Shown here one piece after another: positions 42,462 to 50,454 of a stretch of DNA of 64,000 bases. The notes beneath the pieces were generated by a model. It was not told the origin of the DNA and made no database searches. It saw nothing but the letters and a program-made list of their open reading frames with translations. The first letter of the stretch is position 1. Every line of letters begins with the position of its first letter. This stretch comes from Sinomonas atrocyanea (GTDB taxonomy: Bacteria > Actinomycetota > Actinomycetes > Actinomycetales > Micrococcaceae): the NCBI RefSeq assembly GCF_030811715.1, contig NZ_JAUSRH010000005.1, positions 1-64,000 on the forward strand, given 5' to 3'. The translations under genes and the position numbers were made by a program.

Positions 42462-44182
42462 GGCTGGGCCGGGCTGAGGAGTGCAGTGCTGGAGAACTGC
42501 TCTCCGAGCCGCGGCAGCACGGGCGCGAGAGCGGCGTAGGCCTCCTCACGGGAGCCTGCGGCCACCACGGCGGCGACGTAGCGGTCCGGACGCACCAGCA
42601 GCTCGTAGCCCACCGCTGCATCGAGGATGCCCGCGTCGACGGGGCCTGCCACCGAGCGCACCGCAACCGATTCGGCTCCCGGGCGTGTCACGGCGAGTTC
42701 ACCTGGGCCAGTGACGGTGATCCATGCGAACCCGGACCCGATCAGGTCGTCGAGCCTGGACACCGTTCCGCCGGCCGCAGGCACGACGTCGGGCTGGGGC
42801 AGGGCGCGTCCGAGCAGATCCGCGGCCGCCGCCGGGGTGCCGGGGGCAACCGGCACAGCCAGACCTTCGTGGTAGCGCGGCTGGCGGAGGAACTTCATGG
42901 TCGTCAGCCACGTCTTCAGCCGCGGGAGGATTTCGAGCGCGGGCACGGCGGCGTCGCGGAGCACGCACACGAACGAGTTCGTGCTCATGACGACCGCGCC
43001 GATGCGCTTGGACAAGCGGACCATTTCTGCTGCGTGGGGCTTGCGCTCCGCCTCGTACGAGTCCATCAGCGAGTCGCCGGCGCGTCCGTGGACGGCTTCG
43101 GCCACACGCCAAGCTGCGGCCGCGGCGTCGCGCAGGCCCGCGTTGAGGCCTTGGCCCGCGAAGGGCGGCATGAGGTGGGCGGCGTCGCCCGCGAGGAGGA
43201 TCCTGTCCTGCCGCCACCGGGCTGCCACGCGCTGCTGTGCCGTGTAAACGGCGGCGCGGCGCACCCTGAGCCGCTCCACGTCTTGGTATTCGCCCACCAG
43301 GGCTCGGATCGACGCGGGCGAGAGCATCGCATCCTCGTCCTCGCCGGGCAGGAGCATGAACTCGTAGCGGCGTCGCCCGTGGACGCCCGGCACTACGACG
43401 GCGGGCCGAGTTCCGTTGCAGTGGAACGACGCATACGGCTCGCCGGCGCCTGCATCGAGCAGGTCCACGACGATCCACTTCTCCACCTGCGTCGAGCCCT
43501 CGAGCCCGATCCCGAGCGCCTTCCGGGCGAAGCTGCGGCCGCCGTCGCACGCGAGGAGCCACTGGGAGCGGAACGTCACGGTGGTCGGTGGGCCGACGGC
43601 CGGGTTTGGCAGGCTCTCGGCTCCGGCGTGATGGACGTGGTCTCTCCTGCCGGCCGATGCCAGCGCGAAGGCCTCGTCCTGGGCCAGATCGCCCCGGAAG
43701 CCCTCGCTGCGAGGACCCCGGCGGGCCGCCGTGAGCTCGACGAGGCCATCCGCTTGGACGAGTTCCGTGGCCTCGGTCGCGAAGTGCAGCTGGATTCCGG
43801 GCCGCGCCGCTGCGGCCTTCCACAGCAGGCCCTCCATGACCGGCTGGTCGAATTGGCTCTTGCCAGGCTGGCCGAGGCGGGGGCGCGGCGGGCGGACATC
43901 AGCCAAGACCTGCCCCCGCCTGCCCGTGTACCGCGCACCGGTGCCGAGGAGCGTCTCCGGGGCGAGCTCTGGCAGGACGCCGAGCTGCTGCATGATGCGC
44001 AGCGCCTCATCGGTCGCGCTGATCGCGCGCGGCTCGTCCCCGGTGCCGGCGTGCTGCTCTACCACCGCGACGCTCAGGCCGGCGTCTGCCATCAGGCAGG
44101 CTGCGGTGAGGCCGGTCGGCCCGGCGCCCAGGACGACCACGTCAACGTCGACACTCTCGCTCACGGGAATCGGGGCAGTCAT
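42458..44182 (-). CDS. FAD-dependent aromatic hydroxylase, MhpA-like
   Basis: 574 aa. Flavoprotein hydroxylase: VVVLGAGPTGLTAACLM near the N-terminus, DG motif CDGGRSFARKALG and second FAD motif LAGDAAHLMPPFAGQGLNAGLRDA, then a thioredoxin-like C-terminal region. It is closest in plan to 3-(3-hydroxyphenyl)propionate and resorcinol-type hydroxylases and should add a hydroxyl ortho to an existing phenol, making the substrate of the extradiol dioxygenase gene upstream. The ATG at 44182 lies 5 bp after the FAH stop codon. Regulated with the GntR operon. Confidence 0.85.
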   Translation of the reverse strand: MTAPIPVSESVDVDVVVLGAGPTGLTAACLMADAGLSVAVVEQHAGTGDEPRAISATDEALRIMQQLGVLPELAPETLLGTGARYTGRRGQVLADVRPPRPRLGQPGKSQFDQPVMEGLLWKAAAARPGIQLHFATEATELVQADGLVELTAARRGPRSEGFRGDLAQDEAFALASAGRRDHVHHAGAESLPNPAVGPPTTVTFRSQWLLACDGGRSFARKALGIGLEGSTQVEKWIVVDLLDAGAGEPYASFHCNGTRPAVVVPGVHGRRRYEFMLLPGEDEDAMLSPASIRALVGEYQDVERLRVRRAAVYTAQQRVAARWRQDRILLAGDAAHLMPPFAGQGLNAGLRDAAAAAWRVAEAVHGRAGDSLMDSYEAERKPHAAEMVRLSKRIGAVVMSTNSFVCVLRDAAVPALEILPRLKTWLTTMKFLRQPRYHEGLAVPVAPGTPAAAADLLGRALPQPDVVPAAGGTVSRLDDLIGSGFAWITVTGPGELAVTRPGAESVAVRSVAGPVDAGILDAAVGYELLVRPDRYVAAVVAAGSREEAYAALAPVLPRLGEQFSSTALLSPAQP

Positions 44183-44187
44183 GGCGT

Positions 44188-45042
44188 TCAGGCGTCCAGA
44201 GTCACCGTGTTGGACAACGTGCCCAGGCCCGTGATCTCGACCTCGACCACGTCGCCCGCAGACAGGAAGCCCTTGGGCTCCATGAAGAGGCCCACTCCGC
44301 CGGGGGTGCCCGTGACGATCACGTCGCCGGCGGAGAGCTTCGTCCAGGCCGTGACGAATTCGATGATCTGCGGGATCGAGAAGTACAGGTCTGCCACGGA
44401 GGCGCTCTGCCGCACCTCGCCGTTGACCCGCGTCTCGAGCTTGAGCTGGTCCACGTCCCCCAGGTCGGCGGCCGGGACGAGGTAGGGGCCGAAGGCACCC
44501 GTGCCGGGGAAGTTCTTGCCGGGGGTCCACTGGGTTGCGGCAAGCTGCCAGTCGCGCACCGAGAAGTCGTTGTACGCGGCATAGCCAGCCACGTAGTCCC
44601 AGGCGTCCGCGGCCTTCACTCTGTAGGCGTCCTTGGAGACGACCAGGGCCATCTCGCCCTCGTAGTCGTACTGCGTGGTCGAGGCCGGCATGAGGGCCGG
44701 GGCGCGGTGGCCCATCTGGGAGTCCGCGAAGCGCGTGAAGACTGTGGGGGCCTTCTGGTTCGTCTTTCCGGTCTCCTCCTGGTGGCTGACGTAGTTCACC
44801 CCGATGCAGAGGATCTTGGCCGGATCAGTGATCGGCGGCAGCAGGGTGACCGCGGCCTCGTCGTACGCCGGGGCCTGGCGGGCCTGCTCCTCGGTCAGGG
44901 CGCCGAAGCGCCCGTCGACGACGATGTCCTTCAGCGCCGGGGCGATGCCCGCACCCGTCGGGCCCAGGTCATAGACCCGGCCGTCCAAGGACACTCCCCA
45001 GGTCGCGGCGCCGTCGGGGGTCGTAAAGGAGACGTAGTTCAT
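44188..45042 (-). CDS. Fumarylacetoacetate hydrolase-family protein
   Basis: 284 aa. FAH fold: KILCIGVNYVSHQEETGK, YEGEMALVVSKDAYRV (metal-binding E-x-E region), YAAYNDFSVRDWQ and TGTPGGVG. In meta-cleavage pathways this family hydrolyses acylpyruvates or acts as hydratase/decarboxylase on ring-fission products. It follows the extradiol dioxygenase by 50 bp and precedes the hydroxylase by 5 bp. ATG at 45042 after a GAAAGG-type site. Confidence 0.88.
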   Translation of the reverse strand: MNYVSFTTPDGAATWGVSLDGRVYDLGPTGAGIAPALKDIVVDGRFGALTEEQARQAPAYDEAAVTLLPPITDPAKILCIGVNYVSHQEETGKTNQKAPTVFTRFADSQMGHRAPALMPASTTQYDYEGEMALVVSKDAYRVKAADAWDYVAGYAAYNDFSVRDWQLAATQWTPGKNFPGTGAFGPYLVPAADLGDVDQLKLETRVNGEVRQSASVADLYFSIPQIIEFVTAWTKLSAGDVIVTGTPGGVGLFMEPKGFLSAGDVVEVEITGLGTLSNTVTLDA

Positions 45043-45092
45043 GGAAGGCCTTTCGAATCGGTGCGGTGTGCAGGGGTGGCCGGAGCCGGGGG

Positions 45093-45968
45093 TCAGAAGT
45101 GGTGGTCGACGGGCGGGATGCCGAAGGTGCGGAAGTCGTCGGGTCGCCGATCGGACCACATGTTGTACCAGTTCTCGTCCTGGCCCCAGACGACGGGCTC
45201 GCGGTCGTCGTCGTAGATCTGCTCGAGGTCGGTGTAGAGCTCGACCACGGCGCCCGAGGACTCGACATAGTAGGCGGCGATGTTGTGGCCCGCACCGTGC
45301 CGTACCGGCCCCCAGATCAGCTCGCGGCCCTTCCGGTTCAACCGGTCGCCGAGCTTGGCGAGGTCCCCGACTGACTGGGTCTGCCAAGCGTGGTGGTGGA
45401 AGGTGCCGCGACCCTTGATGAGGGCTATCCCGTGATGATCGGGGTTGCAGCGCATGAAATACGCGAAGTCGTCGCCGATCACGTCGGAGAGGCGGAAGTC
45501 GAACACCCGGGAGAGGAACAGCATCATCCCGCGCACGTCGACCGGGTGAAAATTGATGTGCCCGTAGCGGTCGGGGCCGAACGAGAGGGGCCCTGCCTCC
45601 GCGGGCGCCATTCCGGTGTAGACCTCGAAGATCCACCCCTCGGGGCCTACGAAGGCGAAGCCGTCCGCGACCCCCGCGCTCAGGGGGCGGCTGGAGAGGA
45701 TCTGGACGTTCTCCGCCGCGGCCCTCCGCCGCACTTCAGCGAGGGCGTCGCCGTCGCGTGCGATGAGGCCGAGTGAGTGGATGCCGTTCCGGCTCGACTC
45801 GACGTAGACGAGCTCATGGTGCACGGCGTTCGCCGCGAGATACACGCCCCCGTCGGTGCGCTCGGTGACGCGCAATCCCAGAATGTCGGTGGCATCGGCC
45901 ACTGACGCGTTCAGATCGGTGGTCTGGATGGCCACGTGGCCCATCTCGCTGATCAATCCCCAGGACAT
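45093..45968 (-). CDS. VOC-fold extradiol dioxygenase
   Basis: 291 aa, two VOC modules. The C-terminal module carries the metal ligands in GHINFHPVD, GTFHHHAWQ and VVELYTD (His, His, Glu), as in type I extradiol catechol dioxygenases such as BphC/2,3-dihydroxybiphenyl-type enzymes. It should open a catechol-like ring with Fe(II). First gene of the operon behind the GntR gene and its putative operator 46024-46047. Confidence 0.85.
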   Translation of the reverse strand: MSWGLISEMGHVAIQTTDLNASVADATDILGLRVTERTDGGVYLAANAVHHELVYVESSRNGIHSLGLIARDGDALAEVRRRAAAENVQILSSRPLSAGVADGFAFVGPEGWIFEVYTGMAPAEAGPLSFGPDRYGHINFHPVDVRGMMLFLSRVFDFRLSDVIGDDFAYFMRCNPDHHGIALIKGRGTFHHHAWQTQSVGDLAKLGDRLNRKGRELIWGPVRHGAGHNIAAYYVESSGAVVELYTDLEQIYDDDREPVVWGQDENWYNMWSDRRPDDFRTFGIPPVDHHF

Positions 45969-46023
45969 CCGTGCTCCTTCGCTCGGCTCACTCCGGCTTC
46001 AAGGAGACACTATCGCAAAGATT

Positions 46024-46047
46024 GTGCATTATCCAGCGATAGTGCAC
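46024..46047. promoter_or_regulatory. Inverted repeat GTGCATTATC-N4-GATAGTGCAC, putative GntR operator
   Basis: 10-bp arms with one mismatch, between the GntR-family gene and the dioxygenase operon it precedes, about 56 bp upstream of the dioxygenase start. A second overlapping symmetry cactatcgc...gcgatagtg (46008-46044 region) is also present. Fits an FCD-type GntR dimer site. Confidence 0.6.
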
Positions 46048-46049
46048 AT

Positions 46050-46739
46050 TTAGTTCGTCTTGAGCCCCACCTCTCCCGCGCTGCGGACGGCGGCCATGGT
46101 CGTCTGATAGTGGGTGCGGAGCAGCGCGGCCGTAAGGCGGGGGTCGCGCGCCAGTGCGGCGGCAAGGATGTCGCGGTGCTCCTGCTCGATGTCCCGATCC
46201 GCGTAGCGGGTTGCAGCCCCCGCCCAACGCCCGTAGAGCTGGCTCAGGTCGGAGAGGACCAGCGTGAGGTCGATCAGCACCGGGACCCCGCACGCCTCAA
46301 CGAGCTTGGCATGGAAGGCTTGATGCGCCTCGTTCCATGCCTCGGTGTGCTCGTCCGGGTTCTCGGCCTCGCGGCGCTGGGTCCGCTCCAGCGTATGGTG
46401 CGCGGCCATGAGCTCGGACTCCCAGTCGAGGGTGCCGCGTTCGATCGCAAGGCGAGCCGCGAGTTCCTCGTTGACGCACCGCATCTCGGTGATGTCCTCG
46501 AGGTCGGCCAGGGAGAGCTCGGGGACGAAGAATCCCCGGTTGGGGCGCAGCAGCACGAGCCGATTGCCCACCAGTCGCGTGAGCGCCTCGCGGACGACCG
46601 TACTGCTCGTGTCGTAGTGCTCCGAGAGGGCCGTCAGCTGCAGCTTGGCCCCCGGCGTCCAGCGGCCAGCGAGGATGTCGCGTCGCAGCGCATCGTACAG
46701 GTGCTTCGAGAGCGTCTCCGCGTCGGTCTTCTTCGCCAT
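46050..46739 (-). CDS. GntR-family (FCD) transcriptional regulator
   Basis: 229 aa. N-terminal winged helix (LSEHYDTSSTVVREALTRLVGNRLV) and FCD effector domain with metal/ligand residues (RCVNEELAARLA, AHQAFHAKLVEACG, EQEHRDILAAALARD). ATG start at 46739. It precedes the ring-cleavage operon on the same strand with the operator 46024-46047 between, so it probably represses that operon until an aromatic metabolite binds. Confidence 0.88.
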   Translation of the reverse strand: MAKKTDAETLSKHLYDALRRDILAGRWTPGAKLQLTALSEHYDTSSTVVREALTRLVGNRLVLLRPNRGFFVPELSLADLEDITEMRCVNEELAARLAIERGTLDWESELMAAHHTLERTQRREAENPDEHTEAWNEAHQAFHAKLVEACGVPVLIDLTLVLSDLSQLYGRWAGAATRYADRDIEQEHRDILAAALARDPRLTAALLRTHYQTTMAAVRSAGEVGLKTN

Positions 46740-47397
46740 GGCCGGATTATAGCAAGGGCGTCAGAAAACAGAACAACCGGTCAAATATATCCCTAGTCCG
46801 TGGCGATCTTTCCCAGAGGCTCACGGGCCTTCTACAGGTGCGTCACGAGCTCGACGACGAGCGCGGCCGCGCCGCCCATCTCGCCGAGAACGGGCATGTC
46901 ACCGCCCGCCGAGACGAACTGGTCCGAGGAACCACGGCCCGGGAGCGCCTGCGCCCTCCGGAATGACTTCCTTCGGAGGGCCCTCGCACCACTATTTCTC
47001 ACGACGTCGGGGGGGCATCATCAGGTCGACTAACGTGAAAGGAGCGGGACCGGCATACGAAGGGGTCAAAAGTCTCTTGACAATTCGTCGCCGCCAAGGT
47101 TGCCCAAATGGGAAAAGGTAGCTGCTTCAGCATTCGCATTCGCCAGTGACGGAGTGACCGGTTACGCGTGCCTTTCTGAAGCGGTTAAATCGCTGCCGCC
47201 GGGTTATGATTCCGTTTGCGGGCAGTCACGCCCGTGACGCTATTGGGGGAAGCGGATATGTCTGTGACCACTGGCTGGCGCAATGCGCCGCCGCTGCGGC
47301 TTGGTGCTCTACGCCTTGCTCCCTCAGCGCCCATCGACGCACCCACCCCGCACGATTCACATTGCACGTCGGTGAGGTGTCCTCTGAAAGGACTCTC
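46740..47397. other. 658-bp intergenic region with an MHS-transporter relic
   Basis: No convincing gene. 46849-46886 is identical to 54739-54776 inside the MHS transporter gene (the GGEMGGAAALVVE-encoding stretch), a shard of a second copy. gccctccg...cggagggc (46956-46985 region) is a terminator-like hairpin. From 47200 a possible promoter (tatgat) and a short frame from 47258 (begins MSVTTGWRNAPP) lie in the leader of the TM2 gene; I do not count it as a gene. Confidence 0.6.
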
Positions 47398-48351
47398 ATG
47401 AGCCATCCTAACCTCGCGCCTTATCCCCCAAGTCCCGGCTACGGGAAGATACAGCCGAGCAGCAAGTCATTCCTTGTGACCTGGTTGCTGTCCCTCCTCG
47501 TCGGCGTCTTTGGCGTGGACCGGTTCTACTTGGGCAAAATCGGCACCGGCGTCCTCAAATTGATCACCTTCGGCGGATTCGGCATCTGGGCACTTATTGA
47601 CCTGATCCTCGTCCTAGCCAACAAGACCCGGGACAAGCAGGGGCTGCCGCTGGAGGGTTACGACAAGCACAAGAGGATGGCCCTAATCGTCACCGCCGCC
47701 CTCGTCCTGCTGAGCATCATCGTCAACTCTGCCCGGGCTGCGTCCACTTCCACATCAACGCCCGCTGCCTCCTCTGCACCAGCCGCCGAAACCTCTGCCA
47801 CCGCTGCAGCCACGGCAACCCCGACAAGGGATCCTGCTGCCGCAGCTGCGGAGGCCTCGGCGTCCGCCAAGGCCGAGGCAGACGCCTCTGCGAAGGCCAA
47901 AGCCGACGCCGACGCCAAAGCCAAGGCCGATGCGGAGGCCGCCGCTAAGGCCAAGGCCGACGCGGACGCCAAGGCGAAAGCCGATGCGGAGGCCGCAGCC
48001 AAGGCCAAAGCCGATGCCGCAGCAAAGGCTGCTGCTGACGCTGCTGCAGCCGCTGCGGCCGGGACGCTGAGCCAGCAGAACGCTCTGCAGAAGGCTGAAG
48101 ACTACCTCGGTTACACGGCCTTCTCACGCACAGGCCTGATTCAGCAGTTGGAGTTCGAGAAGTACTCGGCCGCGGACGCGACATGGGCCGTCGATCGGGT
48201 CAAGGCCGACTGGAACAAGCAGGCAGCCCTGAAGGCCAAGGACTATCTGAATTTCACTTCCTTCTCCCACGCTGGACTGGTTGACCAGCTGGTCTTCGAC
48301 GGCTTCACGCCCGCTCAGGCAGAGTACGGAACCAGCCAAGCCGGTCTGTAG
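47398..48351 (+). CDS. TM2-domain protein with Lys/Ala/Asp coiled region and two Ltp repeats
   Basis: 317 aa. Residues about 20-75 are a TM2 domain (SFLVTWLLSLLVGVFGVDRFYLG, then a second helix FGGFGIWALIDLILVLANKTRD), followed by a third helix near 95. A long Ala/Lys/Asp repeat (KADADAKAKADAEAAAK type, about 150-220) looks like an extended helix. At the C-terminus two host-cell-surface Ltp repeats follow (ALQKAEDYLGYTAFSRTGLIQ and ALKAKDYLNFTSFSHAGLVDQL). Ltp repeats occur in phage-encoded lipoproteins that block superinfection. Likely surface exposed. The ATG follows GAAAGGA and a strong terminator follows. Confidence 0.85.
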   Translation: MSHPNLAPYPPSPGYGKIQPSSKSFLVTWLLSLLVGVFGVDRFYLGKIGTGVLKLITFGGFGIWALIDLILVLANKTRDKQGLPLEGYDKHKRMALIVTAALVLLSIIVNSARAASTSTSTPAASSAPAAETSATAAATATPTRDPAAAAAEASASAKAEADASAKAKADADAKAKADAEAAAKAKADADAKAKADAEAAAKAKADAAAKAAADAAAAAAAGTLSQQNALQKAEDYLGYTAFSRTGLIQQLEFEKYSAADATWAVDRVKADWNKQAALKAKDYLNFTSFSHAGLVDQLVFDGFTPAQAEYGTSQAGL

Positions 48352-48369
48352 AGACTCGCCTCGGACTCA

Positions 48370-48400
48370 GATGCCCCGGTCCTAGTCGGACCGGGGCATC
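48370..48400. terminator. Terminator after the TM2-Ltp gene
   Basis: Perfect 13-bp stem gatgccccggtcc / ggaccggggcatc with a 5-base loop, between convergent genes. Confidence 0.88.
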
Positions 48401-48451
48401 GTCTTCCGCCCGGGACTCGATGCTTAGCAGCACACAATCCGAGAATGCGGC

Positions 48452-48862
48452 CTACACGTGGGTGACGAGCGGGTCCGGCCCCGCCTTCTCCACCCCGCCT
48501 GCCCGCTCCACCGGGAAACCATTGCGGACCCAGTATTCGTATCCGCCGATCAGCTCGCGCACGCTGAACCCCTCGGCGAGCAGACGACGCGCGGTGTGGG
48601 TCGCACCGTTGCAGCCGGGCCCCCATCCGTAGACGATGAGGGTCCGGTCCGACGGCAGGCTGGCCAGCCCGTCGTCCAAGACCAGGGCATCCTTGGGCAG
48701 GTGCAGGGCGCCGGCAACGTGGCCCTGATCCCACGACGATTGCCGGCGTGTGTCGACAATGACGGCAGTACCAGCGGCCTGCGCCTCGGCGGCTGCGACG
48801 ACGTCGATCTCGTACGCCAGCTTCGCGTCCACGAACGCCAGCAGATCACTCTGCGCGACCAC
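48452..48862 (-). CDS. Rhodanese-like domain protein
   Basis: 136 aa. Single rhodanese domain: VIVDTRRQSSWDQGHVAGALHLP (CH2A-like), LIVYGWGPGCNGATHTARRLL with the Cys in the active loop, and GGYEYWVRNGFPVE. Such proteins carry sulfur or act as accessory binding domains. The GTG at 48862, after GGGGAG, starts 2 bases before the end of the aldolase reading frame, so it is the last gene of the amino-sugar operon. Its role there is unclear. Confidence 0.82.
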   Translation of the reverse strand: MVAQSDLLAFVDAKLAYEIDVVAAAEAQAAGTAVIVDTRRQSSWDQGHVAGALHLPKDALVLDDGLASLPSDRTLIVYGWGPGCNGATHTARRLLAEGFSVRELIGGYEYWVRNGFPVERAGGVEKAGPDPLVTHV

Positions 48863-48864
48863 CG

Positions 48865-49503
48865 CTACTCCCCTGTCTGCACCGACCGACCGGAGGTCCC
48901 CATCAGTTCCGCGAGCTTGGGGAGCTGGGACGGGTCCTCGAGCGCCGATCCGACCGCAACGACCTTGGCGCCGGCGGCAAGGAAGTCGGCCGCGTTCCCG
49001 GCGTGCATCCCGCCGGTGGTGACGAACTTGGCCGCGGGGAAGGGGCCTTTCATCGCCTTGATCCACTCGGTGCCCAGCACGGAGGCGGGGAAGGCCTTGA
49101 GCCAGGTCAGGCCTTCCTTGAGCGCGATCTGGACCTCGCTGGGCGTCGCCACCCCGGGCAGCGGCAGCAGCCCGGCATCTGCCGAGGCGCGCACCACCTC
49201 GAGGTCGAACCCGGGAGCCACGGTGAAGTGGGCGCCGGCCTCGATGGCCTGCTGCACGTGCCCGGCCGTGACGACGGTGCCCGCGCCCACGACCTTGCCC
49301 CGCTCGCGCCCGGCCGCGGCCACGACGCGCAGCGCCTCGACGTCGTCGGGGGTCTGGATGGGAAGCTCGACGACGTCGATGCCGAGGTCCCAGGCGGTCG
49401 TCGAGACGGCGAGGCTCCTCTCCACCCCGATGCCGCGGAGGATCGCCATGAGCGGCGCTCCGCCGAAGATGCTGCTGAACTCAGAGTTGTCGATCATCGC
49501 CAA
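48865..49503 (-). CDS. eda: KDPG/KHG aldolase
   Basis: 212 aa. Class I aldolase of the Eda family: VVELPIQTPDDVEALR, VGAGTVVTAGHVQQAIEAGAHFTVAPG, and the Schiff-base Lys in WLKAFPASVLG. It splits 2-keto-3-deoxy-6-phosphogluconate to pyruvate and glyceraldehyde 3-phosphate. TTG start at 49503 with AAAGGA seven bases upstream; an ATG two codons later is possible. Directly behind the KDG kinase gene. Confidence 0.88.
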   Translation of the reverse strand: MAMIDNSEFSSIFGGAPLMAILRGIGVERSLAVSTTAWDLGIDVVELPIQTPDDVEALRVVAAAGRERGKVVGAGTVVTAGHVQQAIEAGAHFTVAPGFDLEVVRASADAGLLPLPGVATPSEVQIALKEGLTWLKAFPASVLGTEWIKAMKGPFPAAKFVTTGGMHAGNAADFLAAGAKVVAVGSALEDPSQLPKLAELMGTSGRSVQTGE

Positions 49504-49515
49504 GGATGGGTCCTT

Positions 49516-50448
49516 TCAATCGGTGGAATGCGTGAGCGCTGCGGCCGCGGCAGCGGGAGGATCTGCGACGAAGTCGCTCATCGAGAGCAGGACCAGTCTC
49601 GCCCGTTCGTGCCCGGCGCGGAGCCGACCGGAGGCGTCCGCCCCGTTCATGTCGGCGGCGAGGTAGCCCGCGGCGAACGCGTCGCCGGCGCCGACCGCCT
49701 CCAGGACCTCGGTCGGGATCGCGGGCTCGAACACGGTGCCGTCCCGGCCGAGCTCGGTGGCGCCGACGTCGCCGTCCTTGACCACGATCCTGTGCGGCCC
49801 CGGCAGGAGGACCCGCACGTCCTCCGGCGTGGCGCAGCCCCACAGGGCGTGCGCCTCGTCGAGGCCGACGAAGACGACGTCGGCCCGGTTGGCCAGCTGG
49901 CGCAGGACGTCGGCGGCCGCGCCCTCGGGCCACAGGGACGGCCGGTAGTTGACGTCGAAGGTCAGTGTGGCCCTGCTGGCAGCGACGCGCTCGATCACGG
50001 CGTCGACCAGCGCCGCGCAGGTCGCCGACAGCGCGGGGGTGATGCCCGAGAGGTGCACCACGTCGGCGTCCTCGAGCGGGACGCCCGCGAGGGTCTCGGG
50101 GCTCATCCGGGACGCGGCAGACCCGCGCCGGTAGTACAGGACCCCGTGGCCGGGGTCCTTGAAGTAGACCCCGGTGGGGGCCTCCGGGTCGGCCGTGACC
50201 CACCGCGTGTCGACGCCGCGGCTCCGGATCGACTCCACGATCCGGCGTCCGAGGACGTCGTCGCCCACGGCGCTCACCCAGGCCGAGTGCACCCCCAGAT
50301 GGGCGGTGTGGCAGGCGACGTTGGACTCGGCGCCGCCCGGGTGGAGGCGGACGTCGTCGGCCGTGGCGAGGGACTCGGCACGCGCGGGAGTCACCATCAT
50401 CATCGTTTCCCCGATGGTGATCAGGCGTGGGTTCGAAGTGTGCAGCAT
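49516..50448 (-). CDS. kdgK: PfkB-family 2-keto-3-deoxygluconate kinase
   Basis: 310 aa. PfkB fold: ITIGETMMMVTP, HPGGAESNVACHTAHLG substrate region, FDVNYRPSLWP, and the catalytic GAGDAFAAGYL near residue 260. It phosphorylates 2-keto-3-deoxygluconate to KDPG, feeding the next gene's aldolase. The pair (kdgK, eda) fixes the end of the pathway in this operon and so constrains the substrate of the upstream PLP enzyme. Confidence 0.87.
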   Translation of the reverse strand: MLHTSNPRLITIGETMMMVTPARAESLATADDVRLHPGGAESNVACHTAHLGVHSAWVSAVGDDVLGRRIVESIRSRGVDTRWVTADPEAPTGVYFKDPGHGVLYYRRGSAASRMSPETLAGVPLEDADVVHLSGITPALSATCAALVDAVIERVAASRATLTFDVNYRPSLWPEGAAADVLRQLANRADVVFVGLDEAHALWGCATPEDVRVLLPGPHRIVVKDGDVGATELGRDGTVFEPAIPTEVLEAVGAGDAFAAGYLAADMNGADASGRLRAGHERARLVLLSMSDFVADPPAAAAAALTHSTD

Positions 50449-50454
50449 GACTCC

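Noticed and set aside
47040-47397. c-di-AMP or other riboswitch in the leader of the TM2-Ltp gene
   Set aside because: Leader length is suggestive but I could not find the conserved helices of a known class.
47860-48060. GCC/AAG-rich tandem repeat as a satellite
   Set aside because: It encodes the Lys/Ala/Asp helical repeat of the TM2-Ltp protein and keeps frame.
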